Below are positions 55,999 to 64,000 of a stretch of DNA of 64,000 nucleotides, one piece after another; position 1 is the stretch's first letter; each line of letters opens with the position of its first letter. A model generated the notes under the pieces. The model was not told the origin of the DNA, did no database searches, and saw only the letters and a program-made list of their open reading frames with translations. Made by a program: the position numbers and the translations under genes. Origin of the DNA: Roseibium salinum. GTDB lineage: Bacteria; Pseudomonadota; Alphaproteobacteria; Rhizobiales; Stappiaceae. The stretch is taken from the NCBI RefSeq assembly GCF_026240905.1, contig NZ_JAPEVI010000003.1, forward strand, positions 3,782,001 to 3,846,000, given 5' to 3'.

Positions 55999-57326
55999 CG
56001 GTAACAGCTCTCTGGCTGGCGCTCGCGGCCATCCTGGTGCTCCTGATGCTATCGGGCTTTTTTTCCGGTTCGGAAACGGCGCTCACCGCAGCGTCGCGCG
56101 CCCGGCTGCATCAGATCGAAAAGAACGGTGACTGGCGCGCGGGGGTGGCGAGCCGGCTGATTGCGTCGCGCGAGCGGCTGATCGGTGCGCTTCTGCTTGG
56201 CAACAACCTCGTCAACATCATGGCATCGGCTCTGGCAACGAGCGTGTTCCTGTCCGTTTTCGGCGAAGCGGGCGTTGCGCTCGCAACCCTGGTGATGACG
56301 GCGCTTGTGCTGGTGTTTTCAGAAGTGCTGCCGAAGACCTGGGCAATCTCCGCCCCGGAGCGTTTCGCGATTGCCGTTTCCCCGACCTTGCGCATCGTGG
56401 TCGCGGTATTCGCGCCGATCGTGATCGGCGTGGAATGGATCGTCCGCAACATCCTGCGGGTTGTCGGCGTCAACGTCAGGGATGACACGTTCATCCTGTC
56501 CGCGCATGAGGAACTGCGCGGCGCGGTCGATCTGCAGCATATCGAAGGCGGCCTCGAAAAAGGCGAGCGCGACCGGCTTGGCGGTCTGCTCGACCTGGCC
56601 GAACTCGAAGTCTCCGATGTCATGGTTCACCGCACCAACATGCTTGCGCTGAACGCCGATGACGATCCGGGCAATCTGGTCAATGCGGCGCTCGGCTCGC
56701 CCTATACGCGCCTGCCGCTGTGGCAGGGAGAGAGCGACAATTTCGTCGGCGTGCTTCACGCCAAGGACCTGTTGCGCGCGCTGCATGCGGCCGGCGGCGA
56801 TGCGGCGAAGATCAACATCCTGGAAATTGCGGCGCCGGCCTGGTTCGTGCCCGATACCACCAGCCTGCAGGACCAGCTCAACGCCTTTCTGCGCCACAAA
56901 TCCCATTTTGCCCTCGTGGTGGACGAGTATGGCGAAGTGATGGGCCTCGTGACGCTGGAGGACATCCTGGAGGAAATCGTCGGCGAGATCGCGGACGAGC
57001 ATGACGTGGAACTGGAAGGCCTGCGTCCGCAGGCGGACGGTTCGGTGATCGTCGACGGGTCGGTCCCGATTCGCGATCTCAACCGTGCGGCCGACTGGAA
57101 CCTGCCCGATGACGAGGCAACGACCATCGCCGGCCTCGTGATCCACGAAGCGCGCATGATCCCGGAAGAGCGGCAGATCTTCACGTTTCACGGTTTCCGG
57201 TTCACCGTCCTCCGGCGGGAGAGGAACCGGATCACGCGGCTGAGAATCATGCCGCTTGGCCAGGTCCGCCCGCTGTCGGGCGGCGAGGTGCAACGCGTGA
57301 CGTCCGCGGCGCCTTCTTCTTCGTAA
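55995..57326 (+). CDS. CNNM/CorC family transporter-like protein
   Basis: 443 aa. N-terminal CNNM (DUF21) membrane domain with LMLSGFFSGSETALTAASRA, four spans, then two CBS domains (DVMVHRTNMLALNADDD; FALVVDEYGEVMGLVTLEDI) and a C-terminal CorC_HlyC domain. Such proteins are linked to magnesium or cobalt efflux. Third gene of the aroK-aroB operon, a common Rhizobiales order. Confidence 0.94.
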   Translation: MTVTALWLALAAILVLLMLSGFFSGSETALTAASRARLHQIEKNGDWRAGVASRLIASRERLIGALLLGNNLVNIMASALATSVFLSVFGEAGVALATLVMTALVLVFSEVLPKTWAISAPERFAIAVSPTLRIVVAVFAPIVIGVEWIVRNILRVVGVNVRDDTFILSAHEELRGAVDLQHIEGGLEKGERDRLGGLLDLAELEVSDVMVHRTNMLALNADDDPGNLVNAALGSPYTRLPLWQGESDNFVGVLHAKDLLRALHAAGGDAAKINILEIAAPAWFVPDTTSLQDQLNAFLRHKSHFALVVDEYGEVMGLVTLEDILEEIVGEIADEHDVELEGLRPQADGSVIVDGSVPIRDLNRAADWNLPDDEATTIAGLVIHEARMIPEERQIFTFHGFRFTVLRRERNRITRLRIMPLGQVRPLSGGEVQRVTSAAPSSS

Positions 57327-57441
57327 CTGCCGCAGACCTCAGGCGCCAGCAAGGGCGGGCGCAGCCTGCGCCACGCATGTCCGAAATGAAGTATGTGTGC
57401 GAACAGTCAGTCTGAGGTGGCTTGGCCCCGATGCCGGCGAC

Positions 57442-57738
57442 CTATTCCGCCACCTTGATGGCGCGGGGGTCGGGTTCGCTGTCGGCGCGGATTTCCAGGG
57501 CGAGGGCGTGAACGCCGTTTGCCAGCTCGTGTGCCAGCACGTCATTCACGGCCCGGTGTCGGGCGACACGGTTCATGCCTTCAAAGGCCGCTGCGGCAAT
57601 TTGCACCCGAAAATGGGTCTGGCCGCCCTCGCGCCAGCCGCCGTGGCCCTTGTGCTTGTCGGACTCGTCTATCACATTCAGGAACGAGGGTGAAAAGGCC
57701 GCGCTGAGCTTGTCGGCGATCGTCTGTCTGGTGTTCAT
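57442..57738 (-). CDS. BolA family protein
   Basis: 98 aa. BolA fold with SFLNVIDESDKHKGHGGWREGG and the conserved THFRVQIAAAAFEGMNRVARH. The His/Cys position supports iron-sulfur cooperation with a monothiol glutaredoxin. The opposite strand to the J-domain gene, with a 329-bp gap between them. Confidence 0.94.
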   Translation of the reverse strand: MNTRQTIADKLSAAFSPSFLNVIDESDKHKGHGGWREGGQTHFRVQIAAAAFEGMNRVARHRAVNDVLAHELANGVHALALEIRADSEPDPRAIKVAE

Positions 57739-58067
57739 GGTCTTTTGGCCCGCAAATTCACAAAACCGGTTGGAATAGAGTGGGCAAACGGCTTTGAACT
57801 GCCGCGTGAAAGCCCCAGGACCGGACCGCGGGGCCGCTCCCCGCAGCGCGTCGTCGTTTGCACCGTTTCACTCATGTTAACGAGTCCCGGGGCTAACGTG
57901 TATGCACTGTTTTAAAAGTTCAAGTCTTTGCTGACATGACCGTGCCTGATAGAGTGATGGGCTGTTCCACTTCCGGGAACCGGAACACGCAACTTAGCTT
58001 TGGAAACCGGATCATTACAACGACCTGCGGCTTGTCCGCAGCATGATGGATCTTGATATTCAGCCGC
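57739..58067. other. Divergent promoter interval bolA / J-domain gene
   Basis: 329 bp without a gene. Contains a GTTAACGAGTCCCGGGGCTAAC imperfect inverted repeat near 57875-57896. No known operator is recognised. Confidence 0.4.
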
Positions 58068-58658
58068 ATGAAACTGGACTCAAAACTTTTCGACAGCATC
58101 CGCGTGAAGCCGGACAAGGAGCGGACCGAGCAGGACCGTCATCCTGCCTGTGAGCATCCGGGGTGTAAGCGGCCGGGGATGCACCGGGCGCCGAAAGGGC
58201 GTGACCGGGAAGGGCAGTACTTCCATTTCTGCATTGATCACGTGCGCGAATACAACAAGACCTACAATTACTTCGTCGGCATGGGCGACGACGACGTGCG
58301 CACGTACCAGAAGGACAGCCTGACCGGCCACCGTCCAACCTGGAAAATGGGCGTGAACAAGCAGGCGGCTGCCGGTCCGGACGGGTATGATGCCCGCGCC
58401 GGCATGCGCGAAAATGCGCAGCGGCGGGCGGCGCAGGCTCGGCGTCCGCGCGAAAGAAAGCTGCTGGCGCTTGAAAAACGTTCGCTGGATGTGCTCAATC
58501 TGCCCTACTCAGCCCGTGGCGCGGAAATAAAAGCGCGCTATAAGGAGCTGGTGAAATTGAACCATCCGGACGCCAATGGCGGTGACAGATCTTCTGAAGA
58601 CCGCCTGCGGGAGATCATTCAGGCCTACAATGTCCTGAAAAAAGCCGGTTTCCTTTAA
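58068..58658 (+). CDS. J-domain protein with Cys/His-rich N-terminus
   Basis: 196 aa from ATG 58068. The N-terminal half carries a Cys/His cluster ([20 protein letters not shown], then [16 protein letters not shown]) suggesting a zinc site. The C-terminal J-domain has [18 protein letters not shown] with the HPD motif that stimulates DnaK ATPase. The gene is immediately upstream of cobS-cobT in many Rhizobiales. It may help load or protect the cobaltochelatase, an inference from order only. Confidence 0.88.
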   Translation: MKLDSKLFDSIRVKPDKERTEQDRHPACEHPGCKRPGMHRAPKGRDREGQYFHFCIDHVREYNKTYNYFVGMGDDDVRTYQKDSLTGHRPTWKMGVNKQAAAGPDGYDARAGMRENAQRRAAQARRPRERKLLALEKRSLDVLNLPYSARGAEIKARYKELVKLNHPDANGGDRSSEDRLREIIQAYNVLKKAGFL

Positions 58659-58725
58659 GCCTGCAGGCATCTGCCGGCTTTTCCCAAATGACCCTTCCCG
58701 AGATTGCCGGGATTGCGGAGGACTG

Positions 58726-59711
58726 ATGACTGAGACGACGACTGCGGCTATGGCCATGCCGGACACTGAGATTTCCGTTGAAGAGGTTTTTGGCTTCAAG
58801 TCCAGCCTCAAGGTTCCAGCATTTTCCGCGCCGTCCGAGCATGTGCCCGACCGGGACGACGACTATCTGTTCGATAAAGCGACCACGCTGGCGATCCTCG
58901 CCGGTTTCGCGCATAACCGGCGCGTGATGGTGACCGGCTATCACGGTACGGGCAAATCGACCCATATCGAGCAGGTTGCCTCCCGGCTCAACTGGCCCTG
59001 TGTCCGTGTCAACCTGGACAGCCACATTTCCCGTATCGACCTGGTCGGCAAGGATGCGATCGTGCTGCGCGAAGGCCAGCAGGTGACCGAATTCCGCGAC
59101 GGCATCCTGCCCTGGGCGTACCAGCACAATGTCGCGCTGGTGTTCGATGAATATGACGCGGGCCGTCCCGACGTGATGTTCGTGATCCAGCGTATCCTGG
59201 AATCCTCCGGGCGCCTGACCCTGCTCGACCAGAGCCGCGTCATCCGGCCGCACCCGGCGTTCCGGCTGTTTGCGACGGCGAACACCGTCGGTCTCGGCGA
59301 CACGTCCGGCCTCTATCACGGTACGCAGCAGATCAACCAGGCCCAGATGGACCGCTGGTCGATCGTTACCACGCTGAACTACCTGCCCCATGACAACGAG
59401 GTCGACATCGTCCTGGCCAAGGTCAAGCATTTCCAGACGGACGAGGGCCGCAACATCGTCTCCAAGATGGTGCGCCTGGCCGACATGACCCGGAACGCCT
59501 TCATCAACGGCGACCTGTCGACGGTCATGAGCCCGCGTACGGTGATCACCTGGGGGAAAACACGCAGATCTTCGGCGATATCGGTTTCGCCTTCCGCCTG
59601 ACCTTCCTCAACAAGTGTGACGACATGGAGCAGTCCCTCGTGGCCGAGTTCTACCAGCGTTGCTTTGGAGAAGACCTGCCGGAATCCTCCGTCAATGTCG
59701 TGATGAGCTGA
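58726..59711 (+). CDS. cobS: Cobaltochelatase subunit CobS, one frameshift
   Basis: About 328 aa when repaired. AAA+ subunit of the aerobic cobaltochelatase CobNST that inserts Co into hydrogenobyrinate diamide. Walker [17 protein letters not shown], Walker [14 protein letters not shown], sensor [20 protein letters not shown]. The frame breaks at G5 59552-59556: one base short turns [17 protein letters not shown] (or ITWGENT) into an unrelated end; repaired, it runs to VNVVMS and TGA at 59709-59711. Seven bases before cobT. Confidence 0.92.
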
Positions 59712-59718
59712 GGTAAGC

Positions 59719-61626
59719 ATGGCTCCACGCCCAGGCAGCAATTCCCTTCCGGGTAACAAACCCGCACCGAGCACCGAACCGTTCAAGCAATCGGTGAGCG
59801 GCGCCATGCGGGCGATTGCCGGCGAAGCGGAACTGGAGGTGATCTTCTCCGGCGACCGGCCGGGCCTGTCCGGCCTGACCGCCCGTCTGCCGGAACCTTC
59901 CCGCAAGGTGAATATTCACGAGATCTCGGTGACCCGCGGCCTGTCGGATGCCATGGCCTTGCGCCTTGCCTGCCACGACAAGGCGCTGCACGCCAGGAAC
60001 GTGCCGCAGGGTGCGGAAGCAAAGGTCATATTCGAGGCCCTCGAACAGGCGCGCTGCGAGGCGGTGGGGGCGCGGCGCATGCAGGGTGTCGCCGACAACC
60101 TGGCGGTCATGCTGGACGACCGGTTCCGCAAATCCGGTGCAGCCGAGATTACCAGCCGTGAGGACGCCCCGCTCCAGGACGCCCTGTCGCTGATCGTGCG
60201 CGAACGCCTGACCGGCGCAAGGCCGCCGGAAAGCGCGACCAAGCTCGTCGACATGTGGCGAGACTGGATCGAGGACAAGGCGGGAGGCGAGCTCGACAAG
60301 CTGGAAGCGGAGGTCGAGGACCAGAACCTGTTCGGCCGTCAGCTCCGGGAGGTTCTGAAATCCCTGGACATGGCCGATGAACTCGGCGACCACGACCAGG
60401 ACATGGATCCGGACCAGAACGAGGACGAGGGCAACAACGACGAAGCGGAAACCGGCGACGACGGCCAGGAGGATACCGGCGAGCAGGAAACCGCTCCCCA
60501 GGAGATGGAGCTTTCCGGCGAAGAGCAGGACAGCGGCGAGACCGAGGCCGCCGAGGCGGACATGGAAGACTTTGCCGACCAGGACATGGCAGAGGACACC
60601 GAGGAGCCCGGGGAAAGCGACCGCCGGAACACGCCCTTCACCAACCGTCCGGAGTCCGATTATCGCGTCTTCACCTATCAGTTCGATGAGACGACCTCGG
60701 CGGAAGATCTGTGCGACATGGCCGAGCTCGACCGTCTGCGGGGCTTCCTGGACAAGCAGCTTACCCATCTGCAGGGCGCTGTCGGCCGGCTCGCCAACCG
60801 GCTGCAGCGCAAGCTGATGGCGCAGCAGAACCGGGCCTGGGACTTCGACCTGGAGGAAGGCATTCTGGATACGGCACGGCTGACCCGGGCCGTCACCGAC
60901 CCGATGGCGCCGCTGGCCTTCAAGCAGGAGCGGGACACCAATTTCCGCGACACGGTCGTCACGCTGCTGCTCGACAATTCCGGCTCCATGCGCGGACGCC
61001 CCATCACGGTCGCGGCGACCTGCGCCGACATTCTGGCCCGCACGCTGGAGCGCTGCGGCGTGAAGGTCGAGATTCTCGGCTTCACGACCAAGGCCTGGAA
61101 GGGCGGGCAGTCGCGCGAGGCTTGGATCGGCGCCGGCAAGCCCCCGGCGCCGGGGCGGCTGAACGATCTGCGCCACATCATCTACAAATCCGCGGACGCG
61201 CCCTGGCGGCGGGCTCGTCGCAATCTCGGCCTGATGATGCGCGAAGGCCTCCTGAAGGAGAACATCGACGGCGAAGCGCTGCTGTGGGCCCACGACCGGC
61301 TGATGGCCCGGCCGGAACAGCGGCGCATCCTGATGATGATTTCCGATGGCGCGCCGGTGGACGACACGACGCTGTCCGTCAATCCGGGCAACTATCTGGA
61401 ACGTCATCTGCGCTACGTGATCGAGGAAATCGAGACCAGGTCGCCGGTCGAACTGATCGCCATCGGCATCGGCCATGACGTGACCCGCTACTACCGCCGC
61501 GCCGTGACGATCGTCGATGCGGAGGAACTGGCCGGCGCCATGACGGATCAGCTGGCCGATCTCTTCGATGACGAAGCCGGGTTCGCGTTCCAGACGCGCG
61601 GCCGGCGCCGTGCCGGGCGCCGGTAG
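59719..61626 (+). CDS. cobT: Cobaltochelatase subunit CobT
   Basis: 635 aa. N-terminal half with the CobT block [20 protein letters not shown]; a very acidic stretch (about residues 215-310, rich in DE with [15 protein letters not shown]); C-terminal vWA domain with the MIDAS motif [25 protein letters not shown] and ending with an Arg-rich tail. With CobS it forms the ring that drives Co insertion by CobN (not in this window). Confidence 0.96.
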   Translation: MAPRPGSNSLPGNKPAPSTEPFKQSVSGAMRAIAGEAELEVIFSGDRPGLSGLTARLPEPSRKVNIHEISVTRGLSDAMALRLACHDKALHARNVPQGAEAKVIFEALEQARCEAVGARRMQGVADNLAVMLDDRFRKSGAAEITSREDAPLQDALSLIVRERLTGARPPESATKLVDMWRDWIEDKAGGELDKLEAEVEDQNLFGRQLREVLKSLDMADELGDHDQDMDPDQNEDEGNNDEAETGDDGQEDTGEQETAPQEMELSGEEQDSGETEAAEADMEDFADQDMAEDTEEPGESDRRNTPFTNRPESDYRVFTYQFDETTSAEDLCDMAELDRLRGFLDKQLTHLQGAVGRLANRLQRKLMAQQNRAWDFDLEEGILDTARLTRAVTDPMAPLAFKQERDTNFRDTVVTLLLDNSGSMRGRPITVAATCADILARTLERCGVKVEILGFTTKAWKGGQSREAWIGAGKPPAPGRLNDLRHIIYKSADAPWRRARRNLGLMMREGLLKENIDGEALLWAHDRLMARPEQRRILMMISDGAPVDDTTLSVNPGNYLERHLRYVIEEIETRSPVELIAIGIGHDVTRYYRRAVTIVDAEELAGAMTDQLADLFDDEAGFAFQTRGRRRAGRR

Positions 61627-61638
61627 GCGCCGCGGCTC

Positions 61639-62676
61639 GTGAGACCTCAGCGGTTTCGGGGAGCGTGCGGGGCCGCGGTCGTCCTGGCGGTTATGGCCGC
61701 AGGGCTTCTGTGGCCAGTGCCCAGCCTCGCGCAGGAGCTTCTGAGCCGGGGAGAACCGGTCACCGTCCGGACCAAGCCGATCGGCTTCTTCCGCATCGGC
61801 CATGACGAGGGGCAGTTCGGCAAGCTGACCTTTCTCGGCGGACTGGAACTGCTGGCATCCGACCGCAACATTGGCGGTCTGTCGGGCCTTCTCAGCCTCG
61901 ACGGCGGCAGCCGGTTCCTGGCGGTCACCGACAATGGCAACTGGGTCGCCGGCAGTGTGGGGCAGTCGGACGAGGGGGCGCCGCTCGACATCACAGAGGT
62001 CAGATATGCGCCGCTGCGCGGGAGCGACGGCAAGACCCTCAAGGCGCGCTGGGGACACGATACCGAGGCGTTGGCCTTGACGCCCTCGGGCCTTTATGTG
62101 ACGGCCGAAACCCGAAATGCGATCTACCGTTTTCCCTGGCCGCTCGAAACCGGCATGGAACCGATGATCGGCGCGTTGTCCCTGCCTGAGGAAATCCGCG
62201 CGCTGCCCCGCAACACCGGCCTTGAATCCCTGGCCGGCGGGCCGGAAGAGGGTGCACTTGCCGGAAAGCTGGTGGCGGTGAGCGAATCCTCGCCGAGCGA
62301 CGCTCACGACCTGGCCGGCTACATCATCGGCGAAAACCGCTCCGAACGTTTCAGCATCCGCCGCACCGACCGCTTCGACGCCACGGATGCGGCGTTTCTG
62401 CCCGATGGCGATCTTGTGCTGATGGAGCGCCGGTTCAACCTGCGCGACCTGATCGGCCTGCGCCTGCGCCGCTTTTCGGGCGGCTTGATTGCGCCAGGAG
62501 CGGTACTGGACGGGGAACTGCTCCTGGAGGCCGATTTCGGCTATCAGATCGACAATATGGAAGCGCTGGCGGTGCACCGGAACGCCGGCGGCGAAACCAT
62601 CCTGACGCTCGTGTCGGACGACAACCGGTCGCTGTTGCAGCGAACGGTTTTTCTGCGGTTCCGGCTGGATCGGTAG
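61639..62676 (+). CDS. Secreted esterase-like phytase-family protein
   Basis: 345 aa from GTG 61639. Signal peptide ending near PSLAQE, then a beta-propeller-like esterase-of-phytase domain: LEKLLASDRNIGGLSGLL-like segment (LLASDRNIGGLSGLL), FLAVTDNGNWVAG, WGHDTEALALTPSGLYV, GLESLAGGPEEG and DNMEALAVHRNAGGETI. Activity is only inferred from the family. It is 12 bp after cobT and could be read from the same transcript. Confidence 0.88.
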   Translation: MRPQRFRGACGAAVVLAVMAAGLLWPVPSLAQELLSRGEPVTVRTKPIGFFRIGHDEGQFGKLTFLGGLELLASDRNIGGLSGLLSLDGGSRFLAVTDNGNWVAGSVGQSDEGAPLDITEVRYAPLRGSDGKTLKARWGHDTEALALTPSGLYVTAETRNAIYRFPWPLETGMEPMIGALSLPEEIRALPRNTGLESLAGGPEEGALAGKLVAVSESSPSDAHDLAGYIIGENRSERFSIRRTDRFDATDAAFLPDGDLVLMERRFNLRDLIGLRLRRFSGGLIAPGAVLDGELLLEADFGYQIDNMEALAVHRNAGGETILTLVSDDNRSLLQRTVFLRFRLDR

Positions 62677-62754
62677 TTCGTCCAATAGAATCTGGTGCTA
62701 TCGAAAATTTTCTCGTGTTAGATGCTCCCCTGTTAATACTGCCGAGGAGTGTTC

Positions 62755-63150
62755 ATGAAGAATGAATTTCTGAAAAGGTTCGCCTTGTTGAGCCTGAGCC
62801 TTGCTGTTTTCACAGGCGTATCCGGCCAAACAGCCTGGGCTGCAAGCTACAAGAATTTGGCTTCCAAAGGTTACAAGATAAGCAAGCTCACCAGAAGTCC
62901 TTCTGGATCCATGGGATGGTATCTGACCGGTGAAGGCAAGAAATACTTCTGCCTGTTGAACGTCGGCGTGGTCTATATCGGCGAGACCGGGATGGGCATA
63001 TTTACCTCGTCCGGACGACTTATTGAGGTCGACCGTGCCACTTATCACAAGCATCAAGGGGTCAGCAAAACGGACGCGCCGCAAATGAGCGACCTGAAGG
63101 CGGGTCGGGTTCGTCCGCGCGACGTCGGGGTATGCACTTTCGCCGGCTAG
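62755..63150 (+). CDS. Small secreted protein, hypothetical
   Basis: 131 aa from ATG 62755 (GAGGAG upstream). Clear signal peptide (FALLSLSLAVFTGVSG, cleavage near AWAAS). The mature part of about 100 residues has Cys at FCLLNV and VCTFAG and basic character but no family I recognise. Codon use is visibly more A/T-rich than the surrounding genes, consistent with recent transfer. Confidence 0.7.
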   Translation: MKNEFLKRFALLSLSLAVFTGVSGQTAWAASYKNLASKGYKISKLTRSPSGSMGWYLTGEGKKYFCLLNVGVVYIGETGMGIFTSSGRLIEVDRATYHKHQGVSKTDAPQMSDLKAGRVRPRDVGVCTFAG

Positions 63151-63256
63151 GGTTGTCGGACAGCGGTTCAGATCTCGCCGGAGATTTGGTGATGCCTAAA
63201 GAGAACCTGGACAAGGTGCCGAATGAAGCAGATGCCTTGCTTCCGGGCGCTCTTTG

Positions 63257-63922
63257 TCACGCCGCCGATCCGTTGGCGGCCGGCCGGAAGAGGCTGAGGA
63301 CGATCCGGTAGGGGGCCAGCAGGGCGATGGCGACGAGGATCTTCACCAGGAAATCGCCGGCGGCAAGCGAGACCCACAGCTGTACGTCAAGGCTCTCTGC
63401 GATGCCCAGCAGGGGCACCGGGAAAGCCAGCGAGCTGTCTTCCATGCCGAAAATTGCATCGATAAAGGCAAAGCTTGCGGAAAAGGCGATGCCGAAGAAC
63501 AGGATCGTGTCGATCACCGATCCGATCAGCGAGGAAACGATGGGCGCCTTCCACCAGGTGGCCTGGCGCAGGCGGTCGAAGATGGTGACGTCGAGAAGCT
63601 GGGCGACCAGAAAAGCGGTGCCGGAGGCAATGGCGATGCGCGGGCTGGCCAGCCAGGTCGACAGGGCGACGGCGATGACGAAGCCGGCGATCACCACCTT
63701 GCGGGCGGCGGCCGGGCCGAAGCGCCGGTTGGTGAGATCCGTGACCAGAAATGCGATCGGATAGGTGAAGGCGCCCCAGGTGAGGGTGTCGGCCAGGTTC
63801 ACTCCCGCGATGGAATGCTGAACCGGAAACTGAACCAGGTAATTGGAGGCCATGACGACAATCGCCATCGCGAGGATCGCGATGGCGTGATGGCCCTCGG
63901 AGAAACTCCGGGTCTCTGTCAT
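63257..63922 (-). CDS. yhhQ: Queuosine precursor transporter (YhhQ/VUT family)
   Basis: 221 aa, six spans. Family motifs ADTLTWGAFTYPIAFLVTDL, SGTAFLVAQLLDVTIFDRLR, and KAPIVSSLIGSVIDTILFF. Known members import queuosine/preQ1-type precursors. The window also encodes preQ0/preQ1 synthesis (queC-F), so the organism appears able both to make and to take up the precursor. Upstream lies the third dispersed repeat copy. Confidence 0.93.
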   Translation of the reverse strand: MTETRSFSEGHHAIAILAMAIVVMASNYLVQFPVQHSIAGVNLADTLTWGAFTYPIAFLVTDLTNRRFGPAAARKVVIAGFVIAVALSTWLASPRIAIASGTAFLVAQLLDVTIFDRLRQATWWKAPIVSSLIGSVIDTILFFGIAFSASFAFIDAIFGMEDSSLAFPVPLLGIAESLDVQLWVSLAAGDFLVKILVAIALLAPYRIVLSLFRPAANGSAA

Positions 63923-63934
63923 GCTTGTTACCCT

Positions 63935-64000
63935 GGATCAGCCCGCATTCCTGCGGATCCGCAGGAATGCAGAAAGGTTGACCGGTTACCGGAGCAGCGC
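63935..64000. repeat. Two-hairpin dispersed element, copy C, cut by the window end
   Basis: GGATCAGCCCGCATTC opening, a perfect first hairpin GCATTCCTGCG, GATC, CGCAGGAATGC (63945-63970), then AGAAAGGTTGACCGG. The second hairpin starts (CCGGAGCAGCGC) and runs off the window. It covers the yhhQ promoter region. Confidence 0.75.

Noticed and set aside
59692-62685. 997-aa open frame on the minus strand
   Set aside because: It is antisense to cobT and the phytase-like gene; both sense genes carry clear motifs and this one does not.
1-64000. CRISPR arrays, prophage, transposases, integrases other than XerD
   Set aside because: No regularly spaced direct repeats with unique spacers and no transposase, terminase or capsid-like frames were seen.

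Overview
The window is high-GC chromosomal DNA from an alphaproteobacterium, most likely Hyphomicrobiales (Rhizobiales) of the Roseibium/Labrenzia/Stappia type. Support: System I cytochrome c maturation (ccmABCDG), aerobic-type cobaltochelatase cobST, a small conserved reading frame ahead of xerD, bdhA followed by a patatin gene, and mosaic palindromic intergenic repeats typical of this order. The genus is an inference from overall protein character, not from a search. There is no phage, plasmid, IS element or CRISPR array; the content is mostly housekeeping and metabolic.

Layout. 260-3341 (minus): ccmA-B-C-D-G for haem delivery to c-type cytochromes. 3487-11622 (minus): a membrane-centred MoxR cluster (DUF4129-like, DUF4350, MoxR AAA+, DUF58, SpoIIM-like, RDD) that runs on into two tandem paralogous multi-pass membrane proteins. 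11640-13189: a repeat-rich stretch with a GIY-YIG gene and a 193-bp tandem duplication. 13190-15865: acnA with a strong terminator. 16397-18292: a membrane-anchored DUF1963 protein with lower GC. 18401-20813 (minus): queC-queD-queE and queF for preQ0/preQ1 synthesis, headed by what reads as a preQ1-I riboswitch sequestering the queC ribosome-binding site. 20958-24781 (minus): a LAS-like peptidase, DUF429, pyridoxal kinase and ispG. 25437-28434: a membrane protein, bdhA, and a patatin gene separated from bdhA by a 45-bp-arm inverted repeat. 28651-33949: two sigma54-like promoter sites, a pentapeptide-repeat protein, MipA/OmpV, YggT, Trm112, a Lon-N protein, a YbbN-type thioredoxin and a ProX-type deacylase. 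34298-34372: tRNA-Gly(GCC). 34505-41573: an AraC regulator divergent from a branched-chain-amino-acid-type (HAAT) ABC transporter plus an aldehyde dehydrogenase, probably uptake and oxidation of an aromatic or related compound. 41971-43894: Gfo/Idh oxidoreductase and ThuA-like protein under a LacI-type palindrome. 44237-52805: gamma-glutamyltransferase, small cytochrome c, nuclease/phosphatase, YchJ, flippase plus GNAT-like pair, acyl-CoA synthetase. 52884-63922: xerD, aroK-aroB-corC, bolA, J-domain protein, cobS-cobT, phytase-like esterase, a small secreted protein and a queuosine-precursor transporter.

Data quality. Eight single-base frame breaks occur in six otherwise conserved genes (moxR twice, ispG, patatin, livM, xerD twice, cobS). 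Six are one base short, five in homopolymer runs and one (cobS) in a G run or by loss of an adjacent base; two are an extra base that creates GAGATC. This looks like consensus error rather than gene decay, so the genes are annotated across the breaks.

Most interesting items: the preQ1-I-like riboswitch before queC, the tandem sigma54-like sites with a downstream hairpin at 28651-28761, the long inverted repeat at 27218-27378, the extended MoxR membrane cluster, a three-copy two-hairpin dispersed element, and a LexA-box-like site before the flippase.
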